The translations under genes were made by a program, and so were the position numbers. Shown in pieces: positions 35,092 to 41,295 of a stretch of 42,290 bases of DNA. How positions within the stretch are numbered: position 1 is the stretch's first letter; every line of letters starts with the position of its first letter. Under the pieces are notes generated by a model that was given only the letters and a program-made list of their open reading frames with translations, did no database searches and was not told where the DNA came from. The stretch is from contig JAWUYA010000018.1 in NCBI GenBank assembly GCA_034111045.1, positions 1 to 42,290 on the forward strand. The letters run 5' to 3'. This stretch comes from JALJPB01 sp034111045. GTDB taxonomy: Bacteria; Pseudomonadota; Gammaproteobacteria; Enterobacterales; Alteromonadaceae.

Positions 35092-35401
35092 CTTAATTCA
35101 ACAGGTTATTAAATTGCATATGGAAGCCAAAGGGACATGGGGGTAACAACATTACCGTTAGCCAGCCTCAGGTATAACTTACTATATCAGTCAACAACAT
35201 AGCCCTATGTTCCTGTGTATTATTATGTGCTCAGAGTCCTTGAGTGATCCATGGTGTTCATAGCTATAAGCAGCATAGCTATAAACAAATAGTGCCATTG
35301 TATTGCTGTGGGTTAACAGTGGGACTAGTGATCTCTTGGTTTACCTTAGGGTTAGTTGGGATGCCCTAAGTTGACAAATTGACAAGTTCACATGGGTTTT
35401 A
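35092..35401. other. Degenerate non-coding stretch before the ABC ATPase remnant
   Basis: No open frame of note. An 11-base direct repeat, CATAGCTATAA, occurs at 35259-35269 and 35274-35284. The stretch probably contains eroded upstream parts of the dead ABC ATPase gene, but no coding match is recognisable. Confidence 0.4.
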
Positions 35402-35721
35402 CTTAGTCAACGTGTTGGTATTGCTCGTGCGTTAGCGATGAACCCAAGATTACTCATTGCCGATTAATTACTTCAGCACTTGACGTAACTATTCAAGCCC
35501 AGATAATAAAGCTGTTGGTTGAATTCAAACATAAGAGAGGGCTAACCATCATTTTTATTTCACATGACCTTAATTTAGTCCACGCTTTTTGTGATAATGC
35601 CTGTATATTTAAGTCTGGTAAACTTATTGAAACCGGTACGGTAGTAAACGTCATGACTAACCCACAAACTGAATATTCTAGCCAGTTAATCGCAGCAGTT
35701 CCCAGGATTAATATTGAGTGA
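35402..35721 (+). pseudogene. C-terminal remnant of a peptide/nickel ABC transporter ATPase
   Basis: Reading from 35402 gives LSQRVGIARALAMNPRLLIAD: the ABC signature has lost the GGQ portion, and the Walker B aspartate is followed by a TAA where the catalytic glutamate (GAA) is expected. A one-base shift then leads into TSALDVTIQAQIIKLL and on through the H-loop IIFISHDLNLVHAFCDNACI to a normal C-terminus. This matches the Dpp/Opp/Sap-type ATPase family. The Walker A part is gone. It is a dead fragment, truncated, frameshifted and stopped, with no partner permease genes nearby. Confidence 0.85.
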
Positions 35722-35904
35722 TTACCGATTTCAGGTCATCGCAAACGGTTTGATAATATTTGAATAATATTTGAAAAATAATAAATAGTAATGAATAACT
35801 AGATTGCTTAACTGAATATTTGGTGAGGCAAGAACAGTAGAAACTATCGCCAAGGTATTTGAACCGTGCCATTAATATCAGTTGTTTTGGCCCGAGGTTT
35901 ACAG

Positions 35905-35946
35905 GTGAAAAGATAAAACCTTAAGCCAGTAAATGGCTTAAGGTTT
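35905..35946 (-). terminator. Terminator after the TonB-dependent receptor
   Basis: AAACCTTAAGCCA (35916-35928) and TGGCTTAAGGTTT (35934-35946) form a perfect 13-bp stem with a 5-base loop. On the minus strand TATCTTTTC follows. It lies 12 bases past the receptor stop codon. Confidence 0.85.
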
Positions 35947-35958
35947 ATTTTTTAGCAG

Positions 35959-38412
35959 TTAAAACGCGTATTTAGCTCTTAAATACCAAGAACCACCTTC
36001 ATAGTTGGCAGGGGTTCTGCGAGGGTACTGAAGACCTACACTTAAACGGTTAGCATTGCCATCGCCAATTTCGTCGACATACTCGTCAAATATGTTTGAG
36101 GCACCCACTGTCAGAGTTAGATCTTCTGATGCGAAATAATTCAATTCCATATCAAAAAACACAACCGAGTCAACTAGCGCAGATGGAGATGAAGCAGCAT
36201 TGATGGTTCCACGTTCATCATAATGCTCACCATAAAAGTTGGCTCGCAACATTATTTGGTAGTCATCAGCAAAATCAGTCACTGCAGTTGCTACAAAACG
36301 ATTTTCAGGATAGTTATTTTCGATATCTTCAACAGAGTCGTCGCTGACCGGTTGAATACCATTAACAAAAGACTGGCCAACCACGTCAATAGTGTTGTGG
36401 TTATAGGCAAAAGTAAACTTAGTTTCTAATGCTGTATTCCAATCAACAGCTGTGGTGTATACCACATCAAGACCTTGATGTTCTACATCCAGTGCATTGG
36501 TGAAAAACGACACTGTACCACCTGTGTCAGCTGGAATATTACCTGTGCGGTAAATACGGTCATCGACTTTAGTGTTGTAAAAATCAACCGACAAGTTTCC
36601 TTTGTCAAAACCACTGTAAGTAAAGCCTAAACTAAGACTAAGCGACTCTTCTTCTTTGAGTTCTTTTGCACCATTTGCTATCGCTAGCGGATTGCTTGCA
36701 CTAACTAGGCCTTCTTCAATTTGCGCGCCAGTTGTGCCATCAAAAGTAGTAATGATAGACGTTATATTGGCTTGACCTGGTGTAGGTGCATGGAAACCTG
36801 TAGAAATCGCGCCACGGATCACAAAATCATCAGACACATTATAACGACTGGCTAATTTGCTGTTTACTGTACCGCCAAAATCTGAAAAATCTTCATATCT
36901 TAGTGCGGCCTGTAACAATAAATCGTCTGATACATCATATTCAACATCGGCATATATAGCGACGTTGTCGCGACTAAATTCACCAGCGTCTGCTGGGGTT
37001 ACCGACGTCATACCACTTGGGCCTGCACCAATTAAAGAGGCCGCTTCACCAGACAAGGTAGTGAAAGTTTCTTCACGCCATTCTGCACCAAAACCTAGGT
37101 ACATATCATCAGTTAAGGGCATAGAAAAGTCAGCATTGAGATTAATTTCTTCTTGCTCGTAACCACCCATATCAAAATCTCTTTGACCTAGGACTCCGTC
37201 GACTGTTAACCCGGAGTTGACTGTATTATTTAAGAAATAAGCCAGTTCGTTTTTACCCATACCAGCGCTCAAGTTATAGGTAAAATCTGAGTTAGTTTGA
37301 CCTTTAATTCCTGCCACAATGTTGAGGTCTGTTTGTGCCCCATCAAGGTAGGGCGTGTATCCAGCGGGTAGACTGGTAACACCTTCCAAGGTACTGTGTG
37401 ACGGATTTCGATAGAAAAAGCGATAGCGACCATCGGTGTCTGCATAACCACCGTGCATGTATAACTCAGCAGTCTCGTTTATATCATAACCTGAATTAAA
37501 GGCGACACGTGTCCCCGTAGTTTCTGGACGGCCCCAAGATTGTACACAAGGTGTATCGCCAAAAGGAGAATCTGCACCTACACCTTGTACCCCATCATCG
37601 ATGAGTTGTTGACCGTCTGCACGTTGTATACCTCGTGAAAGAGCTTCATTATCATTGGTCTCAAAACTGATATTAAAAAAGCCATCGCTACCTAAGGCAA
37701 AACCTGCGTTTGCACCTACTATCCAGCTTTGCTCTCCTTCATAAAACTCACCATACTGAGCCACAACACTGCCACCTTCACTGGCGTCTTTAAGTTGGAA
37801 GTTCATTACCCCAGCTATGGCATCTGAGCCGTATTGTGCGGCAGCGCCGTCACGTAAAACCTCAACATTTTTAAGCGCAATACTTGGGATCATACCAATA
37901 TCAACACCATGTGCGCCATTACCAGCTGCGGGTGCGAAAAATTGTACTAAAGAAGAACGGTGACGACGTTTACCGTTGACTAGAATAAGGGTTTGATCTG
38001 GTGCCATGCCTCGTAATGAAGTGGGACGGATAAAAGCACTACCGTCTCCTGTTGCTGGCGTTGCTGTGAAAGAGGGGACTAAGGCCTTGAGGTTATCGGT
38101 GATGTCGGCGGTATTGCCGTTTGCCGTGAACTCTTCTCCAGAAAATATGTCTATTGCCACTGGTGAGTCAGTGACGGTTCTTGGCGCCCCACGTGTCCCT
38201 AAGACAGAAATAACTTCAACTTGCTCTTCTTTAACTTGCTGTGAGACTTCTTCCGCCAAGGCAGTGTCTACTACTGCTACTCCTGAAAGTAGAAGGGCTA
38301 TTGTAGTAGCTAAAATACTTTTTTTTGTTTTCATGTTTTTTTGTCCGTTATTATAGTTAATATAGTTATTATGATGATTATATCGTGATGAAGATTGCCG
38401 TTGGCTAGTCAT
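35959..38412 (-). CDS. TonB-dependent outer-membrane receptor
   Basis: About 817 residues from ATG 38412, or 791 from ATG 38334. The inner start gives a perfect signal peptide (MKTKKSILATTIALLLSG, cleaved after ALA). The outer start has the better Shine-Dalgarno (AAGGA, 7 bases before) and would add a polar, Asn-rich 26-residue extension. After the signal come a TonB-box-like segment (EQVEVISVLGTRG), a plug domain (IDIFSGEEF to DAIAGVMNFQL) with PTSLRGMAPDQTLILVNGKR, then a beta-barrel ending in a terminal phenylalanine (WYLRAKYAF). It imports a siderophore, vitamin or oligosaccharide; the substrate is not predictable. No transporter partners are adjacent. It is followed by a strong terminator. 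Confidence 0.95.
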   Translation of the reverse strand: MTSQRQSSSRYNHHNNYINYNNGQKNMKTKKSILATTIALLLSGVAVVDTALAEEVSQQVKEEQVEVISVLGTRGAPRTVTDSPVAIDIFSGEEFTANGNTADITDNLKALVPSFTATPATGDGSAFIRPTSLRGMAPDQTLILVNGKRRHRSSLVQFFAPAAGNGAHGVDIGMIPSIALKNVEVLRDGAAAQYGSDAIAGVMNFQLKDASEGGSVVAQYGEFYEGEQSWIVGANAGFALGSDGFFNISFETNDNEALSRGIQRADGQQLIDDGVQGVGADSPFGDTPCVQSWGRPETTGTRVAFNSGYDINETAELYMHGGYADTDGRYRFFYRNPSHSTLEGVTSLPAGYTPYLDGAQTDLNIVAGIKGQTNSDFTYNLSAGMGKNELAYFLNNTVNSGLTVDGVLGQRDFDMGGYEQEEINLNADFSMPLTDDMYLGFGAEWREETFTTLSGEAASLIGAGPSGMTSVTPADAGEFSRDNVAIYADVEYDVSDDLLLQAALRYEDFSDFGGTVNSKLASRYNVSDDFVIRGAISTGFHAPTPGQANITSIITTFDGTTGAQIEEGLVSASNPLAIANGAKELKEEESLSLSLGFTYSGFDKGNLSVDFYNTKVDDRIYRTGNIPADTGGTVSFFTNALDVEHQGLDVVYTTAVDWNTALETKFTFAYNHNTIDVVGQSFVNGIQPVSDDSVEDIENNYPENRFVATAVTDFADDYQIMLRANFYGEHYDERGTINAASSPSALVDSVVFFDMELNYFASEDLTLTVGASNIFDEYVDEIGDGNANRLSVGLQYPRRTPANYEGGSWYLRAKYAF

Positions 38413-38696
38413 TACCACGTCCTTTTTTACATTGGTTGCCAAACAACCCCGGATGAAACAACAATTTAGCTATTGCTTTATCCAACGTATATTGACCATT
38501 AACTGCATTCCCTGACGCTTTTCAACGAAATCGTAGGGGAACAATACCCGTTTTTAATATGGTTTGACCATTTATTTAGCGACTTGGCTAACGACTGTTG
38601 TGGTGTGTTGAACGAATAACTCTTTTGTTCGCTCGCCATACTAACCGCAGAAAAGTCAATAAACCAACACAATAAACACCACAATAAAACGCTGCC
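38405..38696 (-). pseudogene. Frameshifted STN-domain (secretin/TonB short N-terminus) remnant
   Basis: Three consecutive frames on the minus strand together spell an STN domain. Frame one: a signal-peptide-like run then KSYSFNTPQQSLAKSLNKWS. Frame two: VLFPYDFVEKRQGMQL. Frame three: VNGQYTLDKAIAKLLFHPGL. They match the STN pattern in order (Y-x-F/I-x-x-P/A-x-x-L-x-x-AL; G-x-Y-x-x-x-x-A-x-x-x-LL). No ATG precedes the first frame. STN domains occur at the N-terminus of signal-transducing TonB receptors such as FecA. It ends inside the ribosome-binding region of the neighbouring TonB receptor. Confidence 0.7.
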
Positions 38697-38700
38697 TTTA

Positions 38701-39483
38701 AGTACTTAAAAGTCGTTAAATAAAAACTTTTTACGGCACTCAAAGTGACAGAACTGACGAACAACTAAAACTCGTTCCCCGCCTATAAATTTTCATCTAT
38801 TCGTTTGAGTTATTTTACATGTAATTGTACATGGTTGTTATATATTTGGATGATTTTAATACCAAAACCTGACGTCAACATATCAGATATTCAAGATAAT
38901 AAAGCATAATTGGTGCTAATGATATAACCGCAGAACATGAAAAATTCTCAGCTGTATAAAAAAATACAACTAGCACCAGAAGAAATATATTTGAGACCGT
39001 TAATTTCCTCTAAAAAAGTAATTAAAGCCTTTTGCCGAAATAGGCTAAGACCACAGCCGACAATAATTAGTGCGAAAATACAAAGAATGCTCAATGTACC
39101 GACATTAAGGATAGCGCCATCGCCACTATTTGTGTTGTTAAAGTAGTTTGGTTATAACAATCACCAGGCCTATAAAGGCAACTTAATAAGCGTTAATTAA
39201 AAGTGATGATGATTCATTGGATTAACATTTTTTTGTTCTTAAAACTTATTTGATAGATGAAAATAAACTAATAACCGCTTGAGTTTTTATACAGTACACC
39301 ATCAAAATAGCCCTTTTGAGTGAAATAAGGCTTTAATCCTTATTTCACTCACCTACCAGTGTGTCAATTTGTTGTTAACCAATTGATTGAATAAATAAAA
39401 GCGTGTATTGTTAATTTTTTGTAAATAAATAAAAGAAGGAAAAAGCCCGTGTTTAAATATTGGTTTTGCCAAACAAATAAGCT
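38701..39483. other. Gene-poor stretch between receptor remnant and cassette array
   Basis: About 780 AT-rich bases. A short plus-strand open frame at 38937-39146 has no family likeness and no Shine-Dalgarno. CATGTA/TACATG form a small dyad at 38818-38833 upstream of the receptor. A perfect 13-bp hairpin lies at 39318-39350. No sigma factor, anti-sigma (FecR) or integrase gene was recognised on either strand. Confidence 0.45.
39318..39350. repeat. 13-bp hairpin upstream of the cassette array
   Basis: GAGTGAAATAAGG (39318-39330) and CCTTATTTCACTC (39338-39350) are perfect arms around CTTTAAT. There is no T-run on either strand, so it may be an intrinsic terminator without a U-tract or a protein site. 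It lies 134 bases before the first cassette boundary. Confidence 0.6.
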
Positions 39484-39492
39484 GTTATAAGC
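39484..39492 (+). other. Left boundary of gene cassette 1 (R'-type core site)
   Basis: GTTATAAGC fits the integron core GTT. Its reverse complement (GCTTATAAC) is matched 8 of 9 by GCTTATAAG at 40385, the start of the attC that ends this cassette. That is the relation expected of the two halves of one attC in the circular cassette. The bases before it (CAAACAAATAAGCT) do not look like an attC right half; a weak likeness to attI1 (AAACAAAGTT) exists. Confidence 0.55.
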
Positions 39493-39528
39493 TAAGTCAA
39501 GCTGTAGAGTATGTATCAAGGAAAAAGA

Positions 39529-40392
39529 ATGGAGACTAAGAATATCTTGCAAAGGTATATGGATTTACCAAAGTTTATGTATTTATTACAAAGAAAAGTA
39601 TTATTTCTACCTAAAATGTCAGTTTTTGATGACCAATTGGAGGGAGGACTTACAGCAAAAGATTACCTATCAACATCAAATGATGCGGCAATTTTTGATA
39701 ACGCTATCAATGGTTTTTGGTCGCCGGCCAGTGAAACAGTTGATGAACGGTTAATACGACTTGAAAAAGCCAAATCAACTCACATTGAAATACGACAACG
39801 TGAATTTAAAACCCCTTTTGGGACTTATAAATGTGAAGATATTGATAAGGTTTTTCCTCGCTGTAGAGAATGGCTTTATGTTAGTTGTTGGCACAAATCT
39901 ATGTACGAATGTTCTGCTATGTGGTCGTTGTATGGAGGTGACAATAATTCAGTTTGTATCTTTACTACTGAAGAGAAGCTGAAAAGTTTAATTCAAATCC
40001 CAGAAAATATTGATAGAATAAATTTGTACGACATTAAGTATATTGATCATAAAAAGGCAAGCTTAAGTGATGAATGTCTCGCCCCTTTTTTAGTTAAATC
40101 ATTACCATTTAGTTTCGAAAAAGAAACACGTTTGATAGCTTATGATTCTAAAGTTAATTTAAACTCTGCAGTTAAAAATAATATCAATGGGATTGAGATT
40201 CCAATTGGCTCATTGGCACAATTAATTGATAAAGTTGTTATATCTCCTAATGCTGATGCTTGGTTTACTGGTTCAGTTAAACAACTTTGTAAAGAAAAGG
40301 GGCTAAAAACAATTGTTGATTCAACATTACGTACCGAGCGTATTAATAGTTTTTATGGTGCTCTACAACAGCTCCAAGAAAATAGCTTATAA
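39529..40392 (+). CDS. DUF2971 family protein (cassette 1 gene)
   Basis: 287 residues from ATG 39529, chosen because AAGGA lies 6 bases before it (an ATG at 39511 has no such signal). Soluble, no signal peptide. The DUF2971 hallmarks are an N-terminal strand segment with VLFLPKMSVFDDQLEGGL and the central CSAMWSLYGGDNNSVCIF near residue 135, followed by SLPFSFEKETRLI and a segment ending VISPNAD. Function of the family is not established. The stop codon lies inside an attC site and the gene starts 45 bases after the cassette boundary, so it is the single gene of an integron-type cassette. Confidence 0.85.
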   Translation: METKNILQRYMDLPKFMYLLQRKVLFLPKMSVFDDQLEGGLTAKDYLSTSNDAAIFDNAINGFWSPASETVDERLIRLEKAKSTHIEIRQREFKTPFGTYKCEDIDKVFPRCREWLYVSCWHKSMYECSAMWSLYGGDNNSVCIFTTEEKLKSLIQIPENIDRINLYDIKYIDHKKASLSDECLAPFLVKSLPFSFEKETRLIAYDSKVNLNSAVKNNINGIEIPIGSLAQLIDKVVISPNADAWFTGSVKQLCKEKGLKTIVDSTLRTERINSFYGALQQLQENSL

Positions 40393-40478
40393 GAAAAACA
40401 ACTAGGACACTTAAGTTGGCTACGTTCCACTTCGCTACACATTTTAGCAAACAATTATCAGCCCCTTAAATGGGCGTT
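40385..40478 (+). other. attC recombination site of cassette 1
   Basis: Begins GCTTATAAG, complementary to the cassette's own left end. The left arm ACTTAAGTTGGCT (40409-40421) pairs with AGCCCCTTAAAT (40460-40471), leaving extra unpaired bases as is typical of attC. The central loop CGTTCCACTTCGCTACAC resembles loops of Vibrio-type sites, and the right end CAGCCCCTTAAATGGGCGTT is very like the V. cholerae repeat ending. The crossover GTT is 40476-40478 and is followed by an inserted 145-bp element; the rest of the core resumes at 40624. Confidence 0.85.
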
Positions 40479-40623
40479 GAGGCTGTAGAATAACTAATCC
40501 AGTCAAAACCACTAAGATTTTGTGCTCCTGTATCAAATTGTAGACGATTAACTCGATATAGGTAATGCATTTGCTACCCCTACTTTAGGGGGATTTATAA
40601 AAAACGACTTATTCTACAGGCTC
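40479..40623. mobile_element. 145-bp inverted-repeat element inserted in attC (MITE-like)
   Basis: The left end GAGGCTGTAGAATAA (40479-40493) and the reverse complement of the right end (40609-40623), GAGCCTGTAGAATAA, agree at 14 of 15 bases. The triplet GTT occurs on both sides (40476-40478 and 40624-40626), a possible 3-bp target duplication. There is no open frame inside. A small hairpin CCCCTA/TAGGGG lies at 40577-40591. Terminal repeats beginning GAG with a 3-bp duplication recall some IS5-family groups, so it may be a non-autonomous derivative. Confidence 0.7.
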
Positions 40624-40642
40624 GTTATAGCTAAGGAAATAC

Positions 40643-41221
40643 ATGGACGATAAAGTTATTTATGAGTACCCAACAACCTTAAATTCAATTGTTGATAGGA
40701 CTCAAAAGCTTGGCTTTGATATGGCATCAGAGCCAAAAACGGGAGCACTTCTAAAAGCGCTAGCGGCTTCAAAGCCTCACGGTAATTTTTTAGAGATTGG
40801 TACTGGTACTGGTTTATCTGCAGCTTGGATATTAAAAGGTATGGATAATCAGTCAACTCTTGTTAGCGTTGATAATGATGATAAAGCACAGCACGTTGCA
40901 CTTGAACACCTTGGTGAGGATTCTCGTCTCAAGATTATTTGCGCAGACGGTGGGGAATGGTTAGAGCAAAATCAAGATGAATGCTACGACTTTATTTTTG
41001 CGGATGCTTGGCCAGGCAAATTTTCACACCTTAAGCTTGCACTAAATATTTTAAGTAAAGGAGGTGTATATATTATTGATGATCTCCTTCCACAAGCTAA
41101 TTGGCCTGAGGGACATGCAGCCAGAATACCTGAGCTCATTAGTGAAATTGAGAATATGGCCGACTTTACCTCGGTACGTATGGAGTGGGCATCGGGCTTA
41201 ATGTTGGTGGTTAAGAATTAG
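40643..41221 (+). CDS. SAM-dependent O-methyltransferase-like protein (cassette 2 gene)
   Basis: 192 residues. It has a class I SAM-binding fold: motif I FLEIGTGTGLSAAWIL near residue 48, acidic loop VSVDNDDKAQ near 73, motif DFIFADAWPGKF near 113, and GGVYIIDDLLPQANWPEGH near 134, where the paired aspartates sit as in metal-dependent (COMT-like) O-methyltransferases. Soluble. AAGGA precedes the ATG by 8 bases. The gene starts 16 bases after the resumed attC core (GTTATAGC at 40624), the tight spacing usual in gene cassettes. The substrate is unknown. Confidence 0.88.
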   Translation: MDDKVIYEYPTTLNSIVDRTQKLGFDMASEPKTGALLKALAASKPHGNFLEIGTGTGLSAAWILKGMDNQSTLVSVDNDDKAQHVALEHLGEDSRLKIICADGGEWLEQNQDECYDFIFADAWPGKFSHLKLALNILSKGGVYIIDDLLPQANWPEGHAARIPELISEIENMADFTSVRMEWASGLMLVVKN

Positions 41222-41295
41222 TTAGCTCTAACACATTAGGACATGCTTTGTTGATTAAATCACACCTCTTTACTGTAAATAAAAGGGATCAGAGC
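41222..41295 (+). other. Left part of a second attC, cut by an IS end
   Basis: TTAGCTCTAAC (41222-41232), directly after the methyltransferase stop, matches at 10 of 11 positions the reverse complement of GTTATAGCTAA, the left end of cassette 2 (40624-40634). TAGGACA at 41236-41242 is shared with the first attC at the equivalent place. No right half (GGGCGTT-like) follows before the IS end at 41296, so the site appears interrupted. Confidence 0.6.

Noticed and set aside
36223..37162. Plus-strand open frames inside the TonB receptor gene
   Set aside because: Antisense shadows of a well-supported receptor gene with no start signals or family matches.
38937..39146. 69-codon plus-strand open frame, and an antisense frame with a hydrophobic helix (GTLSILCIFALIIVGCG)
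   Set aside because: Neither has a Shine-Dalgarno, a recognisable family or a credible start. Considered as a GlyGly-CTERM tail relic but too weak to claim.
39165..39207. TAACAA ... GCGTTA segment resembling a very short attC
   Set aside because: Only about 43 bases, and the inner arms are not complementary, so it cannot fold like an attC.
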